A program made the position numbers and the translations under genes. Below, one piece after another: positions 1 through 9,651 of a DNA stretch of 64,000 bases (position 1 is its first letter; each line of letters begins with the position of its first letter). Origin of the DNA: Capillibacterium thermochitinicola. Lineage in GTDB: Bacteria; Bacillota; UBA4882; UBA10575. The stretch lies in contig NZ_JAAKDE010000003.1 of NCBI RefSeq assembly GCF_013664685.1, positions 62,001-126,000 of the forward strand, in the 5' to 3' direction. The notes beneath the pieces are model-generated. The model searched no databases. It saw nothing but the letters and a program-made list of their open reading frames with translations, and was not told where the DNA came from.

Positions 1-888
1 ATTCGCCCGGACCGCGGCCAAATGAACCCGGTTCAACGCCAAATCCTCCGTCAGTTGCTTTAAAGCCGCGTACTGCTGACGGACGGAGTTCTCCAGCTCC
101 CACGCAGTTTCTTCCTGGCGGAGCAAGGCAAGCTGCAGATTGTTCTTAAGTTCTTGGAGCTCAACCGCCGGTACCGAACCAAGCTGTGCCCGTTCCAGCG
201 CAATCTGGGCCAGCTCTACTTCCAGCGTCACCGCCCGCAGACTAAGGCTGCTTGCGCGGGCCCGGTTTTGACAGTCAGTTTCGCTTAATTCCCAGGTCAG
301 CGCTGTTTCCACCGGCTGCAAACGGAAGACGGGTCCGTCCGGCGGCCAGCCGATCTCCTTCGCCAACTGGCGCCGTAACTGTTCATAGCTGTCTTCCGCC
401 TTTTTCAACTCGAGACGGGCGCGGTGGTACTCGTTCTCTTGTCGCATCAAGGCCAAACGGGTCTCATACCCTTGGGCCACCCGCTGTTTGAGCTGCTCCA
501 GGGTCAGCGTCTCCCACGCCAGCCGTTTCTGGCGCCAGGTTATTTCCTGCTCGGTTTGGAGCACCTCCAAATACTTCCGGGCAATCTGAAGCAGCGCTTG
601 GTTTTTGGTCCGCCGGTAATTATCTTCCGCCTGCAACAGATTTAATTCCAGTTGTAACTGGGTGTGACGCGAACCGGCCAGTGTACTTGTGACTTTGTTT
701 CGCTCATAATTAAGACGGGCGTTTTCCCAAGTAAGCCAGGCCTTTTTAATTCCGTAGTTCGCCTCCAACCCCAGCGCCAGCGCTTCCGCCAAACTTAACT
801 CCTGCGTGGCTGCCGCCGGAACCAGCGGGGAAATGACCAGCGCCATCAGCGCCCCCAAGAGCATGGCATAGATTATGTTCTTCCGCAA
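1..888 (-). CDS. TolC-like outer membrane efflux protein (3' end outside window)
   Basis: TolC-family proteins form trimeric channels of long alpha-helical hairpins, usually as the exit duct of an efflux pump or type I secretion system. I read 296 codons from a TTG at 888, preceded by AGGAGGGAG at good spacing; the frame runs open off the left edge. Residues 1-27 form a typical signal peptide (basic start, Leu/Ala/Met core, AAA cleavage region). The rest is Gln/Glu/Leu/Ala-rich amphipathic helix with the LSLAEALALG type opening and NR..-like repeats of the OEP family. No pump genes are visible because the gene is at the edge. A TolC-like protein in an otherwise Firmicute setting is unusual. 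Family assignment is from overall character, not a search. Confidence 0.75.
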   Translation of the reverse strand, partial: MRKNIIYAMLLGALMALVISPLVPAAATQELSLAEALALGLEANYGIKKAWLTWENARLNYERNKVTSTLAGSRHTQLQLELNLLQAEDNYRRTKNQALLQIARKYLEVLQTEQEITWRQKRLAWETLTLEQLKQRVAQGYETRLALMRQENEYHRARLELKKAEDSYEQLRRQLAKEIGWPPDGPVFRLQPVETALTWELSETDCQNRARASSLSLRAVTLEVELAQIALERAQLGSVPAVELQELKNNLQLALLRQEETAWELENSVRQQYAALKQLTEDLALNRVHLAAVRAN

Positions 889-950
889 CCGTTCTCCCTC
901 CTATGTTCAAGCCGAATAAAAAAGGGACAAAAACACTGTTTTTTTATAAA

Positions 951-1020
951 GGTAGGGTGCCCAAGGTTTGCCAGCAGAGTCGGCAAGCCAAACCCCTGTT
1001 TCTTCAGTATCACCCAAATA
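951..1020 (-). other. Possible structured leader RNA upstream of the TolC-like gene
   Basis: On the minus strand GGGTG (1015-1011) can pair with CACCC (959-955). Inside it GGTTTG (994-989) can pair with CAAACC (970-965), and a short CTG-AAGAAA-CAG hairpin (1007-996) sits beside it. Together they suggest a closed multi-branch fold about 60 nt before the start codon. I do not recognise a named riboswitch class. The remainder of 889-1191 holds only the two terminators of the tRNA transcript. Confidence 0.25.
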
Positions 1021-1083
1021 AACGCCATTTTGTCTAGATTGTTCCTTTCAACCCCAACTTTAGACCAAAAGGTTTTTTATACC

Positions 1084-1110
1084 AAAAAAGGCCGCCCTAA
1101 AAACGGCCTT
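1084..1110 (-). terminator. Second terminator after tRNA-Leu
   Basis: AAGGCCG (1088-1094) pairs with CGGCCTT (1104-1110); on the minus strand the hairpin is followed by a run of six T. Confidence 0.65.
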
Positions 1111-1148
1111 TCGCCATATTAATCTGCGATCCCTTTCTTTTTTGAACT

Positions 1149-1179
1149 AAAAAATAAACCTCCGTCATTCAACGGAGGT
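1149..1179 (-). terminator. Terminator of tRNA-Leu
   Basis: ACCTCCGT (1158-1165) pairs with ACGGAGGT (1172-1179) around a 6-nt loop; on the minus strand a T-rich tail follows, just past the tRNA 3' end. Confidence 0.7.
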
Positions 1180-1191
1180 AAAAAACTTTTT

Positions 1192-1278
1192 TGGTGCCGA
1201 AGGCGGGATTTGAACCCGCACGGGAGTACTCCCACTGCGCCCTGAACGCAGCGCGTCTGCCAATTCCACCACTTCGGC
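1192..1278 (-). tRNA. tRNA-Leu (anticodon CAG)
   Basis: Class II tRNA with a long variable arm. The acceptor stem GCCGAAG pairs with CTTCGGC, the anticodon stem CTGCG/CGCAG closes the loop TTCAGGG with anticodon CAG, the T-loop is GTTCAAATC and CCA is encoded (1194-1192). It has its own promoter and terminator and so is probably a single-gene transcript. Confidence 0.96.
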
Positions 1279-1290
1279 ATCGCATCACTT

Positions 1291-1319
1291 ATTATAACCG
1301 AAAAACACCGGCTTGTAAA
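1291..1319 (-). promoter_or_regulatory. Sigma-A promoter of tRNA-Leu
   Basis: TTTACA (1319-1314), 17-bp spacer, TATAAT (1296-1291), placing the start about 6 nt before the mature tRNA. Confidence 0.8.
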
Positions 1320-1345
1320 GGGGTAAACTTGCTAAAAGATCATGG

Positions 1346-2527
1346 TTAATTACCGGCAATGTGCGCTTCACCGGCTTTCACAATCGCTAGTTTCGCAAAG
1401 AACGGACCGATGATCTCATAAACCACGACCGAACCCAGGATAACGGTGGTGACCATACCGGCGATTTCGGGCATACCCTGCTGGACCAGCAAGGTAAGGC
1501 CAATGGCCACCCCGGCCTGGGGAACCAGGCCCAACCCCAAATACTTGCGGACGACCGCCGGGGCGTTACTAATCAGCGCACCGAAAGTGGCGCCGCCGAT
1601 CTTCCCAAGGACCCGGCTGACAATATACGCAACCCCAACTAGACCAACCTTGGCCAACAGGCCCAGATGTAAATTGGCCCCGGCTAAAACGAAAAAGAGG
1701 ACATAAATCGGAGTATCCACGGTACTGACCAACCGGAACATCTTTTCCGCCTGGTGGGGCAGGAGATTCACCGCGACACAACCCATGGTCATCCCGGCGA
1801 GCAAAGCGGAAAGGTGCAGGACCTCCGCCAGACCGGCCTGCAGGAAAACCATTCCCAGCGCCAGGACCAATTTATCCGGTTTTTCCTTAAGCCGAGTGGC
1901 CAAGAGCAAAAGAACAACTCCAAAAACGATTCCTAAAATGATTGAGCCGAATAGTTCCCAAAGGGGCGCCGCAATCATCGCCGCCACTCCCCCGCTGACT
2001 TTCCCGGCGAGGATTTTCGCCAACGCCATGGTGATGCCAAAGGCGATCAAACAAAAGGCATCGTCGAGCGCAACAACGGCCAACAGATTGCTGGTCAAAG
2101 GACCCTTGGCCTTGTATTCCCGGAGGACCATAATGGTGGCCGCCGGGGCGGTCGCAGTGGAAATGGCCCCGAATAGCAGAGCGGAATGGAGTTCCACTCC
2201 TAAGAGGCAATGCAGGGTTAAGGCAACAAAAAGATACGCCCCCATTGCCTGTGTGACAGTAATGACCATCACGCTTTTCCCGCATTTCTTTATTTCATTC
2301 AGCGATAGTGCGCCGCCGATGGAAAAGGCGATAATACTTAAAGCAATCGAATTGATTGGCGTTAAGACAGTAATCGTTTCCTCAGAAATTATATTAAAAA
2401 CCGACGGGCCGAGCAGTAAACCGATGAGGAGATAGCCGGTGACCGCCGGTAGTTTTAAATGGTTAACTACTTTTCCAGCAACAAGACCGGTGATTAAAAT
2501 TATTCCTAAATATAAGATAACATTCAT
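1346..2527 (-). CDS. Cation/proton antiporter (CPA2/Kef-type membrane protein)
   Basis: Predicted polytopic membrane antiporter exchanging Na+ or K+ for protons. The 393-aa product is almost entirely hydrophobic, with about 12-13 helices. It has family features: an opening GLVAGKVVNHLKLPAVTGYLL, a central ATAPAATIMVLREYKAKGPL stretch resembling the conserved TSP/ATD segment of CPA antiporters, and a conserved DD in VVALDDAF. I chose ATG at 2527 because an AAGGG-type ribosome site precedes it and the gene then does not overlap its neighbour; an upstream GTG at 2593 is possible. It lies 40 bp after a PII-like gene, in one operon. There is no RCK/TrkA-N domain, so the PII-like partner may provide regulation. 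The ion is not predictable. Confidence 0.85.
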   Translation of the reverse strand: MNVILYLGIILITGLVAGKVVNHLKLPAVTGYLLIGLLLGPSVFNIISEETITVLTPINSIALSIIAFSIGGALSLNEIKKCGKSVMVITVTQAMGAYLFVALTLHCLLGVELHSALLFGAISTATAPAATIMVLREYKAKGPLTSNLLAVVALDDAFCLIAFGITMALAKILAGKVSGGVAAMIAAPLWELFGSIILGIVFGVVLLLLATRLKEKPDKLVLALGMVFLQAGLAEVLHLSALLAGMTMGCVAVNLLPHQAEKMFRLVSTVDTPIYVLFFVLAGANLHLGLLAKVGLVGVAYIVSRVLGKIGGATFGALISNAPAVVRKYLGLGLVPQAGVAIGLTLLVQQGMPEIAGMVTTVILGSVVVYEIIGPFFAKLAIVKAGEAHIAGN

Positions 2528-2567
2528 TGCCAAAACACCCTTCCCCTGAATTATCATCAAGCAATGT

Positions 2568-2924
2568 TTACGGTAATTTTCGTCCCAAACCAACCGCTTT
2601 GGTCACCGGAAGGACGAACATCATCCCCGTACAGGCCTCTTCGAAGTTATGAAACATGGCGGACAGTTTTTCCATTGCCTGCGCGATCTTTTCCGGGTGT
2701 TTGGAGATGGCAAAGATGGTTCGGTTATGTTGGTGTTCCCGGTTGGCCAAATCCCGGAGTCCAAAGAAAATAGGAATATGGGTGGCGAGAACCTTCGCCA
2801 TTCCTTGGGTCTCCATAATCGTCGCGCCCCGGATTTCGCATTCCAGCAAGACTTCCAAGACCGGCTCCAGTTTCTCCGGGTCATCGATGATGATAAAGAG
2901 GGCTTGAATGTTTTCCTCTTGCAT
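2568..2924 (-). CDS. PII-like small signalling protein paired with antiporter
   Basis: A 118-aa protein with the alternating beta-alpha-beta pattern of PII/GlnB-like proteins (ALFIIIDDPEKLEPVLEVLL, then ...GATIMETQGMAKVL in the T-loop region). It lacks the standard GlnB uridylylation tyrosine signature, so it is PII-like rather than GlnB. Start ATG 2924 is preceded by AAAGGAG. It sits directly upstream of the antiporter and behind its own promoter. By analogy with PII-like proteins that bind nucleotides and gate partner transporters, it probably controls the antiporter. That link is inferred from adjacency. Confidence 0.7.
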   Translation of the reverse strand: MQEENIQALFIIIDDPEKLEPVLEVLLECEIRGATIMETQGMAKVLATHIPIFFGLRDLANREHQHNRTIFAISKHPEKIAQAMEKLSAMFHNFEEACTGMMFVLPVTKAVGLGRKLP

Positions 2925-2976
2925 CGTAAGTCTCCTTTCATTATTTAAAAAATCTGCTTATTGACTCAACCAAATA

Positions 2977-3005
2977 TCATAGCGGTTTCCCCTTTCCGGG
3001 TCAAA
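2977..3005 (-). promoter_or_regulatory. Sigma-A promoter for PII-like/antiporter operon
   Basis: TTGACC (3005-3000), 17-bp spacer, TATGAT (2982-2977); five of six consensus bases in each box. The start would be about 45 nt before the gene. Confidence 0.65.
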
Positions 3006-3299
3006 TTGAAAACGCCCAGAAATAAGGCGAGAAAACTCGTTCCTCTCCTTGGGGGCGTTCTCAAGGTAAAGTTCCTCTTCATTGTTTTTATCTTTGGGGC
3101 AAAGCTTTATAATGCTTAATAATACGGGCCAATGTTTAAATTCTGTATATTTTTGGGGAAGTAATCGTAAAATATAGGCGTACTTTGGAGTTTTAGGCAA
3201 AATTTAGCCCTTTAGGGTGCCTGATGGAGCAATGGAACGCTATTTTTGACTAACCAGTACAAATTATGCTTTTTTACCGAAACAAGCCGATTATGCTTC

Positions 3300-3328
3300 T
3301 TGCATTTTCCAAGTTTGGTTAATACAAT
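3300..3328 (+). promoter_or_regulatory. Sigma-A promoter of groESL
   Basis: TTGCAT (3300-3305), 17-bp spacer, TACAAT (3323-3328). The predicted start lies just before the CIRCE element. Confidence 0.65.
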
Positions 3329-3338
3329 TAAACCTAGA

Positions 3339-3365
3339 TTAGCACTCACCTTGAATGAGTGCTAA
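3339..3365 (+). promoter_or_regulatory. CIRCE operator (HrcA-binding site)
   Basis: Perfect TTAGCACTC-N9-GAGTGCTAA, the heat-shock operator bound by HrcA in Firmicutes, located at the groES transcription start. The area from 3006 to 3299 shows no convincing gene. Confidence 0.97.
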
Positions 3366-3400
3366 TAACAAGCTAAAAACAAGCTTTGAGGAGGGAGAAA

Positions 3401-3688
3401 ATGAAAATCAAACCGTTAGGCGAAAGAATCGTCATCAAAGTTCTCGAGAGTGAGGAGAAGACCAAAAGTGGTATCGTCCTCCCCGACACCGCGAAAGAAA
3501 AACCGCAAATGGGTGAAGTCTTAGCGGTCGGCTCTGGGAAGACCCTGGATAACGGCCAGAAAGTCCCCATGGAAGTGAAAGTTGGCGACAAAATCCTGTT
3601 TGCCAAATACGCCGGAACCGAAGTCAAGGTGGACGGCGAAGAATACATGGTGCTGAAGGAAAGCGACGTCCTCGCGATCCTCGAGTAA
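3401..3688 (+). CDS. groES: Co-chaperonin GroES
   Basis: GroES forms the heptameric lid of the GroEL folding chamber. The 95-aa product begins [14 protein letters not shown] and has the mobile loop [19 protein letters not shown] (residues about 17-36) and the C-terminal [17 protein letters not shown], all typical. ATG 3401 was chosen over an upstream in-frame start because GGAGGG lies 5-6 nt before it. It is the first gene of the CIRCE-controlled operon and groEL follows after 64 bp. Confidence 0.98.
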   Translation: MKIKPLGERIVIKVLESEEKTKSGIVLPDTAKEKPQMGEVLAVGSGKTLDNGQKVPMEVKVGDKILFAKYAGTEVKVDGEEYMVLKESDVLAILE

Positions 3689-3704
3689 ATCCGCTAAAGT
3701 TTGA

Positions 3705-5378
<1,674 letters not shown>

Positions 5379-5385
5379 AAAGCAA

Positions 5386-5413
5386 AAGAAGGGGCTTTGC
5401 CCCTTCTTTTTTT
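5386..5413 (+). terminator. groESL terminator
   Basis: AAGAAGGGGC (5386-5395) pairs with GCCCCTTCTT (5399-5408), followed by T5. Confidence 0.9.
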
Positions 5414-5512
5414 ATGCTTAAAAACAAGCCTTACTTACTCACCCGCCCTTAACTGAGTTTTGCTCAGCTCGCAAGGAAACCTTGACTTCTTTACCCGGCA
5501 ACCAGCTCTTTG

Positions 5513-5521
5513 TGCTATAAT
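5513..5521 (+). promoter_or_regulatory. Extended -10 promoter of DUF2284 gene
   Basis: TGC-TATAAT (5513-5521) about 35 bp before the start codon; no good -35 at 17 bp, which is usual for extended -10 promoters. Confidence 0.5.
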
Positions 5522-5556
5522 CAGTCTAGAAACAATGTTCATTAAGGAGTGGTTCG

Positions 5557-6066
5557 ATGCCGGATAAGCAATACTACGTAGACCGGGCGCTCCAGCTCGG
5601 TGCCGATCACGCCGTCCTTTTCACCTTGGACGATATCGTCTTTGATTCCCGGACCATCCTCAAGTGTATGTTCGGTTGTGCCGACTGGGGAAAAGGCCAT
5701 ACCTGCCCCTCGCGCCCGGGATCACTCAAACCTTGGGAGTACCAGAAAGTCTTCTCCGCCTACTCTTGGGGGGTCATTATCCACTCCACCGACAAAAAAA
5801 AGTCGCAAGAGGTCTCCTTTGCCATTGAACGGGAAGCCTTCCTCGACGGCTACTACTTCGCCCTGTCCCTCAGTGACTGTGCCCTCTGTGCCGAGTGCGC
5901 CGGCTTTAGAGGGCAGCCCTGCGTCCATCCGAAGAAAGCCCGTCCCGCCTTTCACAGTGTGGGAATTGATGTTTTCCGGACTGTCCGGCAATTCGGTTTG
6001 CCGATTCAAACCTTAAAAGACGAAAACCAGGAGCAAAACTGGTACTCGGCGGTCTTCATCGCCTGA
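5557..6066 (+). CDS. DUF2284 cysteine-rich metal-binding protein
   Basis: A 169-aa soluble protein with seven cysteines in two clusters: C37, C41 and C50 (CMFGC...HTCP) and C108, C111, C114 and C122 (CALCAEC...PCVHP). This is the pattern of DUF2284 proteins, which are predicted to bind Fe-S or other metal and whose function is not established. ATG 5557 follows TAAGGAG. It is a single gene with its own promoter and its last 11 bp overlap, tail to tail, the end of the amidase gene on the other strand. Confidence 0.85.
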   Translation: MPDKQYYVDRALQLGADHAVLFTLDDIVFDSRTILKCMFGCADWGKGHTCPSRPGSLKPWEYQKVFSAYSWGVIIHSTDKKKSQEVSFAIEREAFLDGYYFALSLSDCALCAECAGFRGQPCVHPKKARPAFHSVGIDVFRTVRQFGLPIQTLKDENQEQNWYSAVFIA

Positions 6067-7366
6067 GATAATTACCCGTATCTCCCGCGGTTTGCGCCCC
6101 GGTCGGTCCCAATTCCGGCCGGGGTTTAATTGGCTCGCCCAGCAGAAAGTGCCCACCCAGGGTCGCATTTTTCACCCCGTCGACCAGGATGGTCACCTCG
6201 TTTAAGTTAAGATTCACCGCCAACGTATTAACCAGGCTATAAATGGCCATCATCTCGGAGGCGCCGCCCCCGTTAATAAAGGTGCCCAGTTCCGAACTGA
6301 CATCGACCACCGCCCGTGTGCCCTCCAGACGCAAGCCATGGACCCAATTGCCCCCCGGCAAACATGGTAAAAGGACACTGCCTTCGCCCGGACCCTTGGC
6401 CAATTCTTCCAGGATCACCTGGGCCTTCTGCAACTTACTCTTCTCCTCCAGTTCAGGCAAGGGGCGGATCTCAGGTTTAAAACTCAGATCCTCATTGTTG
6501 GGCGTGGCAAAGTATAAACATGCCGTCCCCGGCTCCAGAGTGGGAAAGGTAAGTTCGGGATAGACTTTCGCCGTCAGCGTTCCCCCGGCGCCCCCGCCCG
6601 CCGTCGTCGCCACCGGGGCCGCCGATCTTGCTTCCTGGGTAAGAAAGACCGCGGTCCCGTAAAAGATACTTTCAGCCAGTTTCTCCCGGTACTCCGGATC
6701 GGCCAGTAATTCTTCTTCCCGCGGGTTGGAAATAAACCCCACTTCCACCGTGACGGATGGTATTTTGGTCGCCTTGAGAATTAAATAGTCGGCACTCTGA
6801 GCTTTCCGCCGGTTCGGCCCCAGCCTGGTCACCAAACTGTTTTGGATCGCTTCGGCCAGCCGTTTACTCTCCGGTAGTTCACTGTCGTAAAAACACTGGG
6901 CCCCCGACCAGATCGACTGCGGAAAGCTGTTGACGTGAATACTGATCAAGAGGTCGGCATTGCTTTCGTTGGCCATCCGCACCCGGTAGAGCAAATCCCG
7001 TCGTTTCTTGGTTAAAGCGCCTGCTTCCGGCATCGCACTGTAATCAATATCCTTCTCCCGTGTCATAATCACATAGACGCCCACCCGGGAAAAATAACGC
7101 TTTAACCTTTTGGCAATGTCCAAGGTGACCGTTTTCTCCTCCAGACCGCTACGGCCGACCGCCCCCGGATCAAATCCCCCGTGCCCGGCATCAATGATGA
7201 TCGTTTTCCCCGCAACCGCCGATGGTAACAGCGACGGCGCGTCCACGGGCTCGTCCCGCCGGGTCAAACCGCAGAAAAATCCACAGACAAAAAGAAAGAT
7301 GATGGCAAAAAGATACTCCCGTCGCCATACAATAGTTATCCAGAAGAACTTTTTTTTGGTAACCAT
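6056..7366 (-). CDS. N-acetylmuramoyl-L-alanine amidase with GerMN domain
   Basis: Zinc amidase that cleaves the bond between MurNAc and L-Ala in peptidoglycan. Residues 17-34 form an N-terminal membrane anchor or uncleaved signal. The Amidase_3 domain (about 53-245) shows the zinc/catalytic set H62 (DAGHGG), E76, H144 (SIHVNS) and E208 (VEVGF). The C-terminal part (about 280-415, from YFATPNNEDLSF) resembles the GerMN/sporulation-germination domain also found in GerM. The combination suggests a role in spore-related wall remodelling. The start is ATG 7366 with a weak GGTGGCGG site. Confidence 0.88.
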   Translation of the reverse strand: MVTKKKFFWITIVWRREYLFAIIFLFVCGFFCGLTRRDEPVDAPSLLPSAVAGKTIIIDAGHGGFDPGAVGRSGLEEKTVTLDIAKRLKRYFSRVGVYVIMTREKDIDYSAMPEAGALTKKRRDLLYRVRMANESNADLLISIHVNSFPQSIWSGAQCFYDSELPESKRLAEAIQNSLVTRLGPNRRKAQSADYLILKATKIPSVTVEVGFISNPREEELLADPEYREKLAESIFYGTAVFLTQEARSAAPVATTAGGGAGGTLTAKVYPELTFPTLEPGTACLYFATPNNEDLSFKPEIRPLPELEEKSKLQKAQVILEELAKGPGEGSVLLPCLPGGNWVHGLRLEGTRAVVDVSSELGTFINGGGASEMMAIYSLVNTLAVNLNLNEVTILVDGVKNATLGGHFLLGEPIKPRPELGPTGAQTAGDTGNYLRR

Positions 7367-7460
7367 TCCGCCACCCCGGCTTTCTCTTTACAAATTATGA
7401 ATGGGTAAGCGGATTTAGAAGTAAAACGCGTCCAAAAATGCCGGATCCAGCAACCAACCT

Positions 7461-7489
7461 TTGATCCGGTCCCGAAAAAAGTTTATAAT
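7461..7489 (+). promoter_or_regulatory. Sigma-A promoter
   Basis: TTGATC (7461-7466), 17-bp spacer, TATAAT (7484-7489), upstream of the GNAT-fold gene. Confidence 0.75.
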
Positions 7490-7544
7490 AATTGTTAATA
7501 TTAGCGGAGTTTTACAGAGAAGAGAGATTATTGGAGGGGTTTTA

Positions 7545-8672
7545 ATGGATCGCATCTCCATTAAACCAGTCGTCACCCGCAACGACATGCGTGACTTCCT
7601 GTGGCTACCTTGGAATCTTTATAAAAACGATCCAAACTGGGTTCCCCCTTTGCTGAACGAGGTCAAAAAACAACTGGACCCCCGGTTCAACCCTTTGCTG
7701 ACGCGTGGCCCCTACCGCCTCTTTTTGGCCTGCGATTCAGTCGGACGACCTTTGAGCCGGGTAATGGTGGGGATTGACCAGGCCGAAAACGAAGGTAAGT
7801 CCATAAAAGAAGGATACCTTGCCCTCTTTGAAGCGACCAACGAACAACCCAGTACCATGATCCTTAATCATGCCTGTACCTGGTTGGCCAACCAAGGGAT
7901 CCAACTGGTGAGAGGGCCAATCTCCCCGACCAAGGGCGAGAACCTCCGCGGGCTGCTCATTTGGGGCTTTGATTCACCGCCGGTCCTCATGAACGCCTAT
8001 AATCCGCCCGAGTATGCCACCTATTTCGAAAAAGCCGGTTTTACGAAAGACGTTGATTATTACGCCTACCATTACGATCTGAAACGGATCGATGTCCGGA
8101 AAACTGAACGGGTCGTCAGCTACGCCCAGAACAAATACGGGTTCCGGGTCAACAGCTTCGATCGGAACAACATCGAGGCCGAACTGGCTGATATTAAAAC
8201 CATCCTGGAACACGCCCGTCCCGAAGACTGGGGCGATCTTTCCCCGCCCAACCTGGAGGATTTACGGGCCTACGCTTTCCAACTCAGAGATTTAATCATT
8301 CCGGAGTTGATTCCCATCGCCCGCAACCTGGAAGGAAAACCGATCGGCTTTGCCGCTTCGATCCCCGATTACCACCGGGTGCTGATGAAAAACAGCAGCT
8401 TTCCCTTCCCCATTGGCTGGGCGAAATTTTTATTCAACCGCCACCGTATCTCCGGTGCCCGTGTATTTTTGCTATTTGTCATTCCCGAATACCGCAAAAA
8501 GGGCGTCTCCGGGACCCTTTTCTACCATCTCCTCCTCAAAGCGAAAGAGCTTGGGTTCACCTACGGCGAAGGTTCAACCATCGCGGAGTTTAACATCCCG
8601 ATGCGCCGCGGTGCCGAACGGGCCGGCGGACTCCACTACAAAACCTACCGGGTTTATAAGAAGGACCTTTAA
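7545..8672 (+). CDS. GNAT-fold protein, YghO-like
   Basis: A 375-aa protein of the large two-lobed GNAT-like group typified by E. coli YghO. The N-terminus ISIKPVVTRNDMRDFLWLPW followed by LYKNDPNWVPPL is characteristic; a middle segment GPISPTKGENLRGLL and a C-terminal acetyltransferase-like region VIPEYRKKGVSGTLFYHLL (acetyl-CoA loop R..KG.SG) follow. The substrate is unknown. ATG 7545 follows TTGGAGGGG at 5 nt. It is monocistronic, with its own promoter and a downstream terminator. Confidence 0.8.
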   Translation: MDRISIKPVVTRNDMRDFLWLPWNLYKNDPNWVPPLLNEVKKQLDPRFNPLLTRGPYRLFLACDSVGRPLSRVMVGIDQAENEGKSIKEGYLALFEATNEQPSTMILNHACTWLANQGIQLVRGPISPTKGENLRGLLIWGFDSPPVLMNAYNPPEYATYFEKAGFTKDVDYYAYHYDLKRIDVRKTERVVSYAQNKYGFRVNSFDRNNIEAELADIKTILEHARPEDWGDLSPPNLEDLRAYAFQLRDLIIPELIPIARNLEGKPIGFAASIPDYHRVLMKNSSFPFPIGWAKFLFNRHRISGARVFLLFVIPEYRKKGVSGTLFYHLLLKAKELGFTYGEGSTIAEFNIPMRRGAERAGGLHYKTYRVYKKDL

Positions 8673-8743
8673 CCCCTTAATGCCCAAAGCTTACCGAAGA
8701 ACTTGGGCAAAAAATTAACCACCAAAAGGACAGGCCTCCCTTT

Positions 8744-8766
8744 GCCGGATTTTCCCGGCTTTTTTT
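8744..8766 (+). terminator. Terminator after GNAT-fold gene
   Basis: GCCGG (8744-8748) pairs with CCGGC (8755-8759), followed by T7. Confidence 0.7.
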
Positions 8767-8838
8767 CTGGCCTGCTTTTAGTACGTGGCCGCCTCCTGGG
8801 AGATAATAACTTTGACTGCCGTCAACAGGAGGTTTACC

Positions 8839-9651
8839 ATGCGTACACTCTGGAAAGGCGCAATCAGTTTCGGACTGGTCAATATCCCGATCAAAATGTA
8901 CACCGCCACCGAACGCAAGGAGATTCACTTCAATCAATTGCATGCCACCTGCAAAACACCCATCCAGTACCGGAAATACTGCCCGGTCTGCCAAAAGGAA
9001 GTTGGCGCGGACGAGCTGGTCCGTGGGTACGAATACGAAAAGGGGCGGTACGTTATCCTGCGGGATGAAGATTTTGAACTGCTGCCCGGTGAGAACACCA
9101 AGACCATCGATATCCTGGATTTTGTGGATTTGTCCGAGATCGATCCCATTTATTTCGACCGCAGCTACTACCTGGCCCCAAACCCCGGCGGGGAAAAGGC
9201 CTATAACCTGCTTAAACAGGCAATGCAAGAGACGGGGAAAATCGCCATTGCCCAGGTGATGATCCGGTCCAAAACCGTCCTCGCCTGTCTGCGCCCGTGG
9301 GAAAAGCTTCTCGTCATGGCGACCATGTTTTTCCCCGATGAGATCCGCGCCCCGGAACTGCTCGCCGCCGAGGTTAAAGAAGTCAAACTGCATCCAAACG
9401 AGATCAGTATGGCCAACAGCCTCATCGGCAATCTTTCCACCGCCTTCAACCCGGAAAAATACAACAACGAATACCGGTCCAAACTGATGGAAGTGATCCA
9501 AGCCAAGATCGCCGGAGAAGAAGTGGCGGTCCCAACCGCTCCGGAAACGGCCAAAGTTGTGGACCTCATGGAAGCCCTCCGTGCCAGTTTAGAAGCAACA
9601 GAAGCTCAGAAAAAACCCGCGAAAAAAAGAAAGAAAACACAGACCGGATAG
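8839..9651 (+). CDS. ku: Non-homologous end joining protein Ku
   Basis: Bacterial Ku binds double-strand DNA ends as a homodimer ring and recruits the NHEJ ligase. The 270-aa protein begins MRTLWKGAISFGLVNIPI, the diagnostic Ku opening, and carries FNQLHATC and CPVCQKEV (a CxxC) in the N-terminal half and a Lys-rich tail. ATG 8839 follows AGGAGG at 6 nt. The stop codon is directly followed by the ligase start codon, so the pair is translationally coupled. In B. subtilis the equivalent genes act in spores; no clear sigma-G promoter is visible here. Confidence 0.97.
   Translation: MRTLWKGAISFGLVNIPIKMYTATERKEIHFNQLHATCKTPIQYRKYCPVCQKEVGADELVRGYEYEKGRYVILRDEDFELLPGENTKTIDILDFVDLSEIDPIYFDRSYYLAPNPGGEKAYNLLKQAMQETGKIAIAQVMIRSKTVLACLRPWEKLLVMATMFFPDEIRAPELLAAEVKEVKLHPNEISMANSLIGNLSTAFNPEKYNNEYRSKLMEVIQAKIAGEEVAVPTAPETAKVVDLMEALRASLEATEAQKKPAKKRKKTQTG

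Noticed and set aside
2958-3200. 80-codon open frame on the minus strand with a TTG start
   Set aside because: No ribosome site, no recognisable family, and its 3' part contains the strong promoter of the PII-like/antiporter operon.
8680-8706. Hairpin GCCCAA/TTGGGC after the GNAT-fold gene as plus-strand terminator
   Set aside because: It is followed by A, not T, on the plus strand, and the better terminator is at 8744-8766.
8767-8838. Sigma-G promoter for ku-ligD, by analogy with B. subtilis
   Set aside because: No acceptable -35/-10 pair was found in the interval.
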